A stretch of DNA of 64,000 bases, taken from contig OW569381.1 of assembly GCA_937625935.1 (NCBI GenBank), positions 248,001-312,000 on the forward strand. The letters are read 5' to 3'. A program made the position numbers and the translations under genes. The notes beneath the pieces are model-generated. The model worked only from the letters and a program-made list of their open reading frames with translations, was not told where the DNA came from and did no database searches. The DNA is from Tetramitus jugosus. Taxonomy: Eukaryota > Heterolobosea > Eutetramitea > Acrasida > Vahlkampfiidae. Shown in pieces: positions 33,062 to 43,439 of the stretch (position 1 is its first letter; every line of letters begins with the position of its first letter).

Positions 33062-34997
33062 TTAGGAATACCGGTAAGGGCTGGAGTTTCTTGAAGTGGA
33101 GTGATAGGTGGCTCTGTTCGGTACAATTGATCCCAAGCTGTACTGCTTGTCCAGTAGGGAGACACCCGATGTAGGAACAGCAGTTACAAATGACTGATTC
33201 GACACGAATCGTTCTGGCTGGACTGGTCGAAACCTTGTTGCAGCGACACTTGGGTTTGCACTCTCATAGGGTATTCCACTGCTAATGAATTCGGGTAGAC
33301 TTCGGTCCTTGTAGAACTCTGAGATGTAACCAGCGGTTTTAAAGGTTTCTCTTGACATCCATTTGGATTTGTTGACAGGTTTTGGGTCATAGTTGGGATC
33401 TTGATACGGTCCTTGACTTGTAATAAATAGTCCTTCTGTGTCTGCAACAGTGTTTATGTCAAGAAGAGACCGTTCTTGTTTTCCAATGCCAGTGAGATAG
33501 ATTCGCGAGCTAGCATTACCACCAGAGGCCAATCGACCTCCACCTTTCGTAAGAAAACGAGGTGAATGAAGATCGAATGGCTGAGAAGACCGAATGGATG
33601 TTGAGTGAGGGCTACGAGGGCTTCGAGGTATTCCATTCGAATTGAATTTCAAGAACTGATCTCGCCTCTCTTGCAGAAATTCAAAGTCCTGGGGAGTAAG
33701 TTTCATCAGCATTTCCAAATTCTTACGATCTTTGGTGGATGGAGTGAGACTCCTCGGTGTGGCTTGATTTGATCTTCTTGGAGATTCGACACCACTGTGA
33801 GATCTTTCCCGGATATTGATACTGCCACTTCGATTCTGAACCTCCCATCGATATATCGGCTTTACATTTCTTTTCGGCTCTTGTAGGGCTACTTGTTGAT
33901 GAGATCGAGCTCTTCGAGGAGAATATACTTTTTTCTCTTGTTGCTGTTTGATTGTTGGTTTTGAATATAGTTCATCATTGATTTCCAAGGCATCTACTGA
34001 AGTGTCGAATATCTCTTTCATCTTTTCTGCCTGAGTAAATTTAATTGCATCATTATGTGTTAGATTGATCTTCCTATTGAAGGATTGAGCATATGTAGGG
34101 GATGCAAAACGATGTGTAGGGGTCGTTATATTCCTCTCCTCAAATGGTATTATTGGACTATGAGTTCCAGGTGACGATATTCGGAAATCCTTGTGGTCAG
34201 ATCGAGGTGATGGAGCATTGTTTCCTTGATTGGATTGCCTGGATGAAGAGACTCGATTAAATTGTACCCTACTTGGAGAGCGATCGAACAAATTAACAGT
34301 TTGTTTCATCGATGATATCGTGCTGGCAGAGACTGATGAAATATTAGAAAGCTTCGATCCATCCAATTCATCATCAACACCAGAGAACACGGACGTTCCA
34401 TAACTTTGATTGTGGTCGTTCGATTCCCTCGGTTTCTTCATGTAGAACAGAGCTTCACGCAACTCTGATATCTTTCTGATTGTTTTAATAGGAAAATCAA
34501 CAAGAATAAGTGCTAACCCGCGTCGTATCTCGAGAAGAATTGACGATCTTTCATCTGAGCGTATTCATAACTTCCATTATTAACAACCGCTGTTCACCAA
34601 TACAAAAAGTGCTACATAAAGTTAACGTACCTCGACTATTCATCATCTGGAACTGTTCCAATTGGAACAACCTATTCTCTATTGCTTGGTGGAGTGATTT
34701 TAACACCTTTTCCTTATTGACCTTATTCACCCATTCTGTATTATTCACATCCAATCTTGAATAATCAACAATTGTTTCTTGAGTGAGATCATCCTCGGAG
34801 AGAATTGACGTGTTGAACGAACTCTGATTCTCAAGATGAATTGCATCGGTTCCTATCTGTTCTTTTAAAAGTGCATGCAACTCTTCTTGCTTCTCCATCT
34901 TGAGTTGGACAAACAATATTTTGTACAGCTCACTAACTTCATGCACTTGAGAAGCAATCTCATTGATTTTGTCAAGTGACAATGGTAACCACTTCAT
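33062..34997 (-). CDS. Unknown protein, helical N-terminus and Ser/Arg/Pro-rich C-terminus, 589 residues
   Basis: Exon 1 is 34997-34631 and exon 2 is 34464-33062, with a 166 bp intron (GTACGT donor, TATCAG acceptor) joined in phase. Residues 1-125 are helical and possibly coiled-coil (IASQVHEVSELYKILFVQLKME). Residues ~140-440 are Ser/Pro/Arg-rich with many SPR, TPR and SPRSP sites, which look like proline-directed kinase targets. Residues ~455-560 contain a more ordered block with Trp/Tyr/Phe (SKWMSRETF, YISEFYKDRSLPEF) that resembles the short structured pieces of microtubule-associated proteins. I do not recognise a family. It lies 243 bp downstream of MCM9 on the same strand. Confidence 0.7.
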
Positions 34998-35239
34998 GAT
35001 AAATTGTTATGTCCCTTCTAACTATAGTATTGAAATCAAAAATGTTCTCTCGCGATTTTTCAATGCAGGTTAACGTCACCAGACAGAAGGAAAAATCGTA
35101 TTCAACATGGCAACGCATGTAACGGTCATTGGTTTGTTTCCCGCCCGTGTACGAGTTTATGTTCCTAATTGAGCTCTGAACAAAAAAGTCGTCCTGGAAT
35201 AATCTCAGAGATTATTAATCTTTACTTATTGTAGGTTGT

Positions 35240-37962
35240 TCAGTAGTACTTTGTTGATCGTTTTGTAACTGAGGGTGTTACAGCACTCACTGTGTCATCA
35301 AACATTTCACCAAACAAAAAGTTAACGTCATCTTCAATGTTTCCCTCGTCCTCCTCTTGTCCTACTTGCGAATCTAGGAGCATATGACCAATGGTTCTCT
35401 TTTTGGATTTGGTAGTGTGTTGTGATTCATTCGATATCGTTATGTTAGTGGAGGCTGGCTTGGTAGTAACTGGGTGATTTCGCTCAGATCTTTGAGTCGC
35501 TCTGCGGTCTTCAATAGTTGATCGTGTGAACTCATCTATAGCTTGACTCCGAGGAGGAGGTTGTGTTCTTGAACCATTTCGTTGAGTGCTTTGTTGAGTG
35601 TTGCGGGCTGTTGTCATGTGACGTGATCCAAACCTGGATTGTAATTCATTGTCTGCCATTAGTTCATTTTGGTCGATTTCATTTTCTTCATCAAAGTCCG
35701 GTATTGATATCCGTGTGGCAATACGAGGAACCTCTTTAGGCTGTGAAAACTTGGGTCGTTTTGACGATGGCTGAACAGAAAAGTCTTCTTCCTCTTCTAG
35801 ATTGTCTTCTTCTGGTTCCTCTTCATCATCATCATCATCTAGTTGATCACCATTATTCATTCTTCTTTGGGTGAATCTCTGTGTTAATGTCTGTTTCACT
35901 TGAGTTTGTCTGTTTTGTGTGGGCTCGTCAGCTAACAGTCCTAAGTGACGAAGTACCCTTCTTCTCTGATCCTGATAGTCAAAATCTGGATCGTCAGGAA
36001 AGTTTGAATGCAGAACAGAGTCGATCTTTAGTAAGGTTGATGTGTGCATTGAACTGTCGACTGTCAAGACAGCCATAATAGCATCCTGCTCGGTCACTTC
36101 GTTTCGAAACATAAGTCTCGCATGTGCTTGGGCAAGACGGACAAGACTCTCTAATAAACGAATTGTTGTTCTCGCAGCAACTCTTTGATCTCTTTCTCTT
36201 TGCAATAAATAATACCTATTTAAAATTTGACCACTAGCGCTCGGCATTGTTGGTTTGAAATGGTTCTTGACATACGAAATATATGATTGCATTTTCTCGA
36301 TGCCCCATAAATGATCATCGGTATCGTCTCCTCGTACTTGATTCTCATCGAGAATAAATCTAGAAACACACTTATCCCAGTTGTCGTCCTTTTGATCCAA
36401 TAACACAAGAACTACATCAAATCTACTCAACAGTGGACTTGCTAGCGCACAATTGATAGAAAGACTCGCAGTAATATCATATTTGCCTTTTGGATTACAA
36501 GCGGCGAATATGGTTGTTCTCGTGTTCAATTTACACACGAGGCCAGCCTTTGCAATACTCAAAGTTTGTTGTTCCATTGCCTCGTGAATCGTGGTTCGAT
36601 CATGTTCTCTGATGGCATCAAATTCATCAATACAACATACACCACCATCTGCTAGAACAAGAGCTCCAGCCTCAAGTGTCCAATCACCTCCAGATTCCTT
36701 GGTCGCCATAACTGTTAAACCTGCGCTAGTCGTACCGATTCCATTCGTCATGACATATCTTGGACTGAGTCTTGATGCATACTTCAGAAACTGACTCTGT
36801 TCATTGTGTGCATAGATGTGAGAGTCAGTATATTTGTATGTGAACAATGAAACAAGTATAAAAAATAGTTCATACAAACCTTGCCCGTACCCGGATCCCC
36901 CACGATCAACAAATGGCTCTCACCTCTGATGCGTGTTCCATTCTTCTTCATCGGAACACCACCTACCAGAGTCAGTGCAACAGCTAATTTTACAAAATAG
37001 AGACCATACAACTGTGGACACATGCTCTTCAAGATCAAGTTCCTGGCTTTGAGAGGGTTATCACTATGGCGTCTCCAGAATGCAGCAAACTCTTGCTCCA
37101 ACTCCTGTGTGATATTTACATTACTCTTTTGTTCATTGTTGATTCGAATATGGTTACAGCGAATCACCATTTCGATTGCACAACGGTTATCTACTCTTAG
37201 TGGTTTCCATCTTCTCATCACAGTTCCTGTGATCACCACATCGTCACCCGCCTTGCAAACATCCACCAAGTCATCCTCCAAAACTACAATTATACTTCTC
37301 GGTATCGAACCCACGTTCAAGTGGGCAATCTTGTCCTGAATCTTGATCTCTTGATAGTCTCGACATACTTGAGTATTCTCCACAGGTTCAAATTTCATTC
37401 CAGGGCAATCTTCAGTCGCTGTACACGTCGTTGGTTTCTGTAATGTATAATGTTGTTCGATATCTGCCTTTGTAATCATTCTTTTCCTACATTTCGTACA
37501 GACAAATGTCTTTTGATACTCCAACATCTTGATTGGTCCTGTTTTGATCACTGTTCCCGCCACGGACACAAACTTGTTAATGTCAGAGCTTCGAATAGAG
37601 CTAACAGAGGTTTTTGATGTTTCTTGACACAATGGAAGACTATGCAACCGAATATGCAAACTATTCTTGAACTCATTCAGCGCACTATTGTCTTCCTTCA
37701 TAATTTCTTGTTGTGCGATGCGAGCAGCAGTATCAAAATGAGGTATGGCAATGGTAGGGAACGATAAGAGCAGAGATCCTAACCTGGGTGATGCTTGTAA
37801 CAGATCCAACACGTTCACATTGATTGCAAAGTGATCTTCAATGGCTTCATCGGCCAATATGGTTAAAATGTCGGTTTTGTGATAGGTTTTGAGGTATTTT
37901 GTGAATCCACTAATGTATAACTCGTCTGATAATCCATCAAACGCACAATATTGATCTGACAT
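35240..37962 (-). CDS. MCM9: MCM9 DNA helicase
   Basis: Exons 37962-36880 and 36796-35240, with an 83 bp intron inside the Walker A motif (GDPGTGK/S), give 879 residues. An OB-type N-terminal domain with a Cys-rich zinc site (FVCTKCRKRM...TEDCPG) precedes the AAA+ core. The core has Walker B region LVLADGGVCCIDEFDA, sensor ACNPKGKYD and arginine finger SPLLSRFD. Blocks such as EQQTLSIAKAGLVCKLNTRTT and ARTTIRLLESLVRLAQAHARLMFR are MCM9-like rather than MCM2-7. The last ~230 residues are acidic, polar and disordered. MCM9 works with MCM8 in homologous recombination and mismatch repair. It starts 146 bp from the divergent CDK20 gene. Confidence 0.93.
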
Positions 37963-38108
37963 GAGTCGTCTCTGTTCTTGTTGTTGTGAGCTTGTTTCTG
38001 TCTTTTTTGGCGCGAATAGCTTTTCAGTTCAAGTGGTTTTTTGCTTCCAGAAATTATTGGAGGAAACATGATTTTCCGAGTAACTGATGATTTCTACGAC
38101 AAAGAAAA

Positions 38109-39135
38109 ATGGAGCGATACACCATTCTAGAGAGGATAGGAGAAGGAACGTTTGGAGTGGTGTTGAAGGCAAAGAACTTGGAGACTGGTGAAACGGTGGC
38201 TCTAAAGAAGATTCGCGTCAAGAAGAATGAGTTGAATGACTTGCCCAGGAATGCTCTGTCCGAGCTCAAAGCTCTACAAATGTTATCTGACTGTCCTTAC
38301 GTTGTTCGATTGAATGATCACTTTGCACATGGATCCAATCTGATTCTTTGCTTGGAATACATGAAAACTGACCTGAGTATGATCTTGAGAAAATCTCCGA
38401 GATCACTCAAAGAATCTCATGTGAAGACATATCTAAAGATGCTCCTGAGAGGTATTCACTACTGTCATTCCAATGATATTATTCATAGAGATATCAAACC
38501 TGCAAACCTGTTGATTAGCCCTTCCGGAGAACTGAAATTGGGTGATTTTGGTTTGGCTACAGTGTACGTTGGCCCTCAGAAGTCATATTCGCATCAAGTA
38601 GCCACAAGGTGGTATAGAGCTCCTGGTAAGAATTTTTTGTTTTTCTTTTTTGTTTTGAGTAGAATGTCTAAATCTTCATTAAGAACTTCTTTACGGAAGC
38701 AGGAGCTATGATCACAAGGTGGACATTTGGGCAGTAGGTTGTATTTTTGCAGAAATGTTGAATCACTGTCCTTTGTTCACTGGAGAGAACGATATTGACC
38801 AACTTCACAAAGTACTGCGACTATTGGGAACGCCTACAGAGGAAAACTGGCCTGGTGTATCAAATCTTCCAGATTTTAAGAAAATTACTTTCCCTGATAT
38901 CAAACGGATACCTCTCACTGAGTTAGTTCCAAATGCATCTCGTTTAGCGATAGATTTATTAGGGAAATTGTTATGTTTCGATCCAAAGAAGAGATTCAGT
39001 GCTGCTCAAGCACTGATGCACGATTATTTCTTTTCGGAACCGCTACCTGTACACAAGAGTGAATTGAAGGAGAACATTGCATGCATAGATCACAAGCAGG
39101 ATGAAAATTCTGAAAATGAACCTATTAACCCTTAA
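38109..39135 (+). CDS. CDK20: CDK20 (CCRK)-like protein kinase
   Basis: Exons 38109-38625 and 38684-39135, with a 58 bp intron (GTAAGA donor, TAAG acceptor), give 322 residues. Motifs are GEGTFGVV (G-loop), VALKKIRV (catalytic Lys), HRDIKPAN, DFGLA and ATRWYRAPE, the last restored by splicing. It lacks the PSTAIRE helix. The C-terminal block DYFFSEPLPVHKSELKE closely parallels CDK20 (YFFTAPLPAHPSEL), as does ETGETVALKKI. CDK20/CCRK homologues control cilium or flagellum length and, in animals, activate ICK/MAK kinases. The T-loop residue before the HQVATRW block is Ser rather than Thr. The gene ends 16 bp from the convergent KMO gene. Confidence 0.87.
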
Positions 39136-39151
39136 GCGACAAAACATGAGT

Positions 39152-40585
39152 TTATTGATCTCTTCTCTTTCTTATTTCCTCCAATATATTGATGTTAAAG
39201 TACTTTCTCAGTGTGAATTCGGTAATGCACAACAAGCCAGCAGTTAAGCCAATGTTAACAATGGAATCAGCAATAGAACTGATTCTCTTTTCTCTTTGCT
39301 TGTAAGTGTTCCAAGCTTCTGCATAACTCATACTAGGAGTGAAGGTAACCATTGTATATAAAGGCAAGAACTTGTTCGGGAACAGCTTGTGCAAGAACAT
39401 TCCAAACTTCTTTTTCAATAGATAGGAAGTTGAGGCAGTCGACGATGACATTTCAATAAAATTATGCTCTGACAGTTCACAAATGGCATCTGTAGATGGT
39501 TTTCTAACCTTGCTGTACTCCTCGAACACCTTCTCCAAATTATCATCACCAACTTGATCAAACATTTGATTCAGAGTCTTACAGTCCTCAAATCCACAGT
39601 TCACACCTTGTCCATAGAATGGAATAATTGCATGAGCGGCATCTCCGAGCAACACAACCTTGTCCTTGTAGTGATGAGGGTTGCACTTCAACCACATGAG
39701 TGGACTCTTTGGATTCTCATGCCAGACATCCAACACATTGGGCACCAACTTTACAAAATCAGGGAACTCCTTATTCAAAAAGTCCAAAATCTTGTCATCG
39801 CTGTCCAAAGATTCAAAACTGTAGGGAGAGCGACTCAAATCAGTCTTCTCTCTCATGAAGAGAGTCACAGTAAAGTCCTTGGTCGGATTCGGCAGAGCAA
39901 TCAACATAAAGTCATGTCTTGGCCAAATGTGCAAGCAATCTGATCTCACAGCAAACTCACCACTCGCAGTCGCAGGCAACACCAACTCCTTGTAACTGTG
40001 TGAAACAAAGTGTTGTTGATACTGCATACGAGCACCTCCAAACTCTTGCATTCTCTGTCTGACGACACTGTGCAACCCGTCAGCACCCAAAATAAACTTG
40101 CCCTTCAATGGAGTTGAGGCCAAACCTGTGGCATTCGTGATGCTCGGAGCAACCAAATCCACATCCAATGTCCGTTCAGAGAAATGAACATTGACATTGG
40201 GCATTGATTCAGCAAACGAGAGCAAATACTCGTTCAAAAATCGACGTCCCACACTCAAAATGTACTGATCTGCCTTTCCATACGGTTGAAAAGACTCTGA
40301 TCCGTCCTTCAAGTGCACATAACGACCAAACATTTTGATACCGTGATCATGAATGTCCTGAACAATCTTTGGTGAGATCTGAGCAAGGGATTCGAATGCT
40401 CTGTTCGAGAGAGCCAAGTTTATGCTTCTGCCCTGAACAATCTCTTCCTTGCGAGAGTCCACTCTGCTCTCAAAGACTTGAACTTGATAGCCACGTTTGG
40501 CCATGTAGCAGGCAGCGAGGCAACCAACGGGTCCAGCACCCGAGATGATGACAGTGTTGTCGTCGTTGTTGTTTGTGAGTGCCAT
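39152..40585 (-). CDS. KMO: Kynurenine 3-monooxygenase
   Basis: A single exon encodes 477 residues (human enzyme 486). FAD-binding GAGPVG lies near residue 16, GRSINLALS near residue 53, and the FAD/NADPH motif GDAAHAIIPFYGQGVNCGFED near residue 317. A hydrophobic C-terminal segment (SIVNIGLTAGLLCITEF) serves as the mitochondrial outer-membrane anchor, as in the family. It hydroxylates L-kynurenine to 3-hydroxykynurenine using NADPH and O2, in tryptophan breakdown and de novo NAD synthesis. The start at 40585 is the first ATG. It lies 80 bp from tRNA-Ser. Confidence 0.94.
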   Translation of the reverse strand: MALTNNNDDNTVIISGAGPVGCLAACYMAKRGYQVQVFESRVDSRKEEIVQGRSINLALSNRAFESLAQISPKIVQDIHDHGIKMFGRYVHLKDGSESFQPYGKADQYILSVGRRFLNEYLLSFAESMPNVNVHFSERTLDVDLVAPSITNATGLASTPLKGKFILGADGLHSVVRQRMQEFGGARMQYQQHFVSHSYKELVLPATASGEFAVRSDCLHIWPRHDFMLIALPNPTKDFTVTLFMREKTDLSRSPYSFESLDSDDKILDFLNKEFPDFVKLVPNVLDVWHENPKSPLMWLKCNPHHYKDKVVLLGDAAHAIIPFYGQGVNCGFEDCKTLNQMFDQVGDDNLEKVFEEYSKVRKPSTDAICELSEHNFIEMSSSTASTSYLLKKKFGMFLHKLFPNKFLPLYTMVTFTPSMSYAEAWNTYKQREKRISSIADSIVNIGLTAGLLCITEFTLRKYFNINILEEIRKRRDQ

Positions 40586-40664
40586 CTTGTTTTCTATTGC
40601 AATTCTGATTGTGATTTCTTTGTTTGTTCAGATCACAAAAATGTTGAGCCTGAAAGTTAAAAGT

Positions 40665-40746
40665 CGCCCACTGTAGGATTCGAACCTACGCGGGGTGAAC
40701 CCAACGCATTAGCAGTGCGCCGCCTTAACCACTCGGCCAAATGAGC
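40665..40746 (-). tRNA. tRNA-Ser (anticodon GCT)
   Basis: This 82-nt gene is read on the minus strand. The acceptor stem is GCTCATT/AGTGGGC, with two G-U-type wobbles, and discriminator G. The D arm is GCCGAGTGGTTAAGGC, the anticodon loop reads CTGCTAA with anticodon GCT, and the long variable arm GGGTTCACCCC is typical of Ser. The T arm has the B box GGTTCGAATCC (40686-40676). A TTTT terminator lies at 40662-40659. Its 5' flank (higher coordinates) holds retroelement array 2, beginning about 32 bp away. Confidence 0.95.
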
Positions 40747-40777
40747 TTACATGACTTCTCTCCGTCATACTTTACCA

Positions 40778-40791
40778 GGACCTTTCTGACC
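40778..40791. repeat. Direct repeat copy 1 (GGACCTTTCTGACC), probable target-site duplication, outer pair
   Basis: A perfect second copy lies at 43426-43439, right after the poly(A) of unit 3. The pair brackets a 2.6 kb block containing units 1-3, as if an early insertion was later enlarged by nested ones. Confidence 0.7.
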
Positions 40792-40826
40792 ACTGTCATC
40801 TACTTTCCCCATGAGGAAATCTGCAT

Positions 40827-41480
40827 GTGGAAAGTAGATCGCATCTACAGTCGCTGTTTGATCAAGAAAGAAGTGCAAGAATTGATGAAGACGAGCGATG
40901 TTGGCTACAGAGGGCAGCAAATAACAGTGGTGCAGATTTTAGCTTCCTCAAATACCCCCATGGTATAGACAGGAAGTTGGAATGGTTTCATGCGCAGGTA
41001 CGCAGTGGAACACTCCACACAGCAGAAGTTGTACGATATCTATACAACACTGGTGAGGAACAGATCATGTGCAGCTGGTGTCAGAGAGAGCCCGAAAGTG
41101 TGCTACATTGTTTGATCAGGTGTCCAAGGGCCATTATGATTAGAAGGCAATTGGCTGTGAAAGTGGGGCATGAGCTCAAGAATATGGGAATTCCGGACTC
41201 TGCCTACGCCGATGTTTGGTTTGATGAGGTGCGACTGAAGGAAGGAAAGGTTGTGAGGCAACCAATCAAAAAGTCTAGCCGTGAACTGCTGCAAGGAATG
41301 ATGGGCATAGAAACGGACGCCATCATGGAGGTCGCTGAGGGTCTTATGTCTGGAGGAATGAAGCAGCCACTGGCACAGAAGAAAGCCAAAACATATGTGA
41401 ATAGTGTCAAGAGGAGATGTCTTAAGACTCTCCACCACCTGTTCACTACAACGAAGGATAAATGTAATCAACGGCAATGA
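40827..41480 (+). pseudogene. 5'-truncated LINE-type ORF end in unit 1 (zinc-knuckle domain)
   Basis: An open stretch of 217 codons without frame breaks. It matches the unit 2 frame from IESREQLQS onward: SGADFSFLKYPH, EWFHAQVRSGTLHT, a CX2CX8HX4C zinc-knuckle (CSWCQREPESVLHCLIRC), VWFDEVRLKEGKVV, LLQGMMGIETDA and VKRRCLKTLHHLF. This domain follows the reverse transcriptase in many non-LTR elements and helps bind RNA or the target. The reverse transcriptase itself is absent, so it cannot be autonomous. Confidence 0.75.
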
Positions 41481-41546
41481 CGCTCTCCGAGAATCATTGC
41501 CTACCAACTGGTAACTAACCAGGGCCTACTCTCTTCGAGCGTAGGC
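41473..41546 (+). other. Two stem-loops in the 3' UTR of unit 1
   Basis: GGCAATGA (41473-41480) pairs with TCATTGCC (41494-41501). GCCTACTCTC (41524-41533) pairs with GAGCGTAGGC (41537-41546) with one mismatch and loop TTC. Equivalent hairpins lie at the same place in units 2 and 3. Confidence 0.7.
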
Positions 41547-41608
41547 AAGTGAATAAGCAAGACAATAAAAAGAGCAACCGAAATGGTTGTATTTAAAAAA
41601 AAAAAAAA

Positions 41609-41624
41609 TGACCTCTGGCCCATG
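41609..41624. repeat. Direct repeat copy 1 (TGACCTCTGGCCCATG), target-site duplication of unit 2
   Basis: 16 bp, identical to 43118-43133. The two copies flank unit 2 exactly: one before its 5' end, one right after its poly(A). Confidence 0.8.
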
Positions 41625-41628
41625 AGTA

Positions 41629-42981
41629 GTGAACACATGTATTCACCCTATTTTCAAGTATGCGTCAGAGTTCACTGATTGGACTGATGGATGGATACTC
41701 AAGGTGAACAGATTGGGAAGGATGCTGGTCAAGTACGGATCGGTAGCAATGAAACGCTTCCCCTCCGAACTGCTACCCGTCAGCAATGATCATGGATCGA
41801 TCGGTCTGAACGATATAGAAGAAACGATCACGACACAAACCGCATGGTTTGTCAGTACCATGGTGTCTGGTAAAAGAGATACTGAAGCGAAACAGCTGTT
41901 GCTTGACACGCTTGAGGAGATCAAGCAAAAACAAACATTCCAATCAGAGAATGTATTTCAGTCAAGCGACAGGCTGGAACACGCTAAACACTCTTACCTG
42001 AAGTGGTGTGCGCTAAGAATGCACAGATTCAAGATCAAACTGGGGAAAGAACAGGTCTACAAAAACTGTGATGACTGCAATATAGCACGATATGTACCAT
42101 CAGCTATCCTCAAAAAGCTCTACCTTGGTGGTATCACAAACAGGGACCAACTGGTCCTGGACCACAAGCTCAAAAGTCTGAAGGAAATCAGAATTGAATT
42201 CCCGGGGTGCAAGATCGGGGCAAGATCTCACGAGATGCTGAACATCATGCTGTTACAAATGAACGGGTGTGGATGTAAGTTACTCAGGGAGGGTACTTCC
42301 AACAGTAACGCAGAAACTCTTATGATGGGGGACTCCCATATCGAGAGTAGAGAGCAGCTACAGTCAATAATGAACCAACAAAGGACTGAAAGAATCAAGA
42401 GATTGGGGCTCTACTGGTTGCAAGCTGACGCAATGCGGAGCGGCGCTGACTTCAGCTTTCTGAAGTACCCCCACAAGATTAATAGACAAGTGGAGTGGTT
42501 CTATGCTCAAGTGCGTAGCGGGACTCTTCACACAAGAGAAACAAAACGCTGTCTATACGGCAAGGATGAAGTGATGGAATGATGTGAGCGATGTCTCAAA
42601 GAGCCAGAGACGATACAGCACTGTCTCATACGTTGTCCAAGGGCCATCATGAGGAGAAGAAGGTTGGCATTGTCAGTAGGTAAAGACCTTGACAAGTTGG
42701 GCATTCACCGTAAGCAGCAAATCAATTTATGGTTTGATAATGTTGTGTGGAAGGATGGTAAAATTACGGTGAGGGAAACCCGAAAGACGAGCAAGGAGTT
42801 TCTCTCAGGTATGATGGGGATGGAAAATGAAGCAGTGGAACAAGTAACAAAAGGTTTGAGGATGACCGGTGTGAAGAAGGTCACGGCGGAAAAGAAAGCA
42901 AAATCATTCGTGAACAGGGTGAAGAGGAGGTGCGTCGACACCCTTCATCGCCTATTCATATCCCACAAGGAAGACACATAA
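41629..42981 (+). pseudogene. 5'-truncated LINE-type ORF2 C-terminal region, one in-frame stop
   Basis: The frame opens with NTCIHPIFKYASEFTDW, which resembles the thumb region after a LINE reverse transcriptase (INTYILPK...Y-type). It runs 317 codons to an in-frame TGA at 42580-42582 and continues in the same frame as CERCLKEPETIQHCLIRC (CX2CX8HX4C), LWFDNVVWKDGK, EFLSGMMGMENEA and VKRRCVDTLHRLF to 42981. One substitution thus splits the frame just before the zinc-knuckle. Otherwise it is well preserved, suggesting a recent insertion. Confidence 0.8.
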
Positions 42982-43053
42982 CAATGACGCTCTACGAGCG
43001 TCATTGTGAGAAATGAAAAGTAACAGAGGAGATAACGCTCTTCGAGCGTTATC
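42981..43053 (+). other. Two perfect stem-loops in the 3' UTR of unit 2
   Basis: ACAATGACGCTC (42981-42992) pairs perfectly with GAGCGTCATTGT (42996-43007) around loop TAC. GATAACGCTC (43031-43040) pairs with GAGCGTTATC (43044-43053) around loop TTC. Both share the apical form GCTC-TNC-GAGC. Placed between the stop codon and the poly(A), they could be recognised by the element's reverse transcriptase or protect the RNA. Confidence 0.8.
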
Positions 43054-43117
43054 CAGTGTAAATCATCAGAAAATAAAATCGGAGCAGCCGAAGTGGTTGT
43101 ATTAAAAAAAAAAAAAA

Positions 43118-43133
43118 TGACCTCTGGCCCATG
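43118..43133. repeat. Direct repeat copy 2 (TGACCTCTGGCCCATG)
   Basis: Partner of 41609-41624, directly after the poly(A) of unit 2. Confidence 0.8.
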
Positions 43134-43425
43134 CCGAGGAAGTCGAGCAGAGAGTACCTCATGGGAATGATGGGATTAGAGAACGACCCTGTCGACCAGG
43201 TGGCAGATGCACTGATGAAAAATGGGTGAAGAGTCGCTGCATCACAACGCTTCACAGAGCGTTACTACTGTTTGCAGTCCTTTGATTGCTGGAAGAGTGC
43301 TCTGCGAGCGTTACTAACAAGAAAGAGGAGACGCTCTCCGAGCGTCACAAGGACGATCTGAGAAACTAAAAGAAAGTAGGACAGAGTAATAAAGAGCAAC
43401 CTCGTGTTGTATTAAAAAAAAAAAA
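43134..43425 (+). mobile_element. Non-LTR retroelement 3' fragment, array 2, unit 3
   Basis: This 292 bp unit holds the SREYLMGMMGLENDPVDQVADALM coding remnant (same region as EFLSGMMGMENEA in unit 2), degraded after that. It has several short hairpins and a GTTGTATT-A(12) end at 43414-43425. It may be the downstream half of an element split by the insertion of unit 2. Confidence 0.75.
43248..43346 (+). other. Hairpins in the 3' UTR of unit 3
   Basis: AACGCT-TCACAG-AGCGTT at about 43248-43265 and GACGCTC-TCC-GAGCGTC at 43330-43346. The second has the same GCTC-TNC-GAGC apex as the unit 2 hairpins. Confidence 0.65.
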
Positions 43426-43439
43426 GGACCTTTCTGACC
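43426..43439. repeat. Direct repeat copy 2 (GGACCTTTCTGACC)
   Basis: Partner of 40778-40791, directly after the unit 3 poly(A). Confidence 0.7.

Larger units (their letters stand above)
40792..41608 (+). mobile_element. Non-LTR retroelement copy, array 2, unit 1 (5'-truncated, with poly(A))
   Basis: This 817 bp unit is oriented away from tRNA-Ser. It carries the C-terminal coding end of a LINE-type ORF, a 3' UTR with two stem-loops (41473-41501 and 41524-41546) and the terminus GAGCAACCGAAATGGTTGTATTT followed by 14 As at 41595-41608. The 5' part is missing. Confidence 0.82.
41625..43117 (+). mobile_element. Non-LTR retroelement copy, array 2, unit 2 (longest copy)
   Basis: This 1.49 kb unit is flanked by 16 bp direct repeats and ends in GGTTGTATT plus a 14-base A-run (43104-43117). 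It includes the region just after the reverse transcriptase and all of the C-terminal zinc-knuckle domain, followed by a 3' UTR with two perfect hairpins. The reverse transcriptase catalytic core and any endonuclease are missing, so it is a 5'-truncated insertion. Confidence 0.87.
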
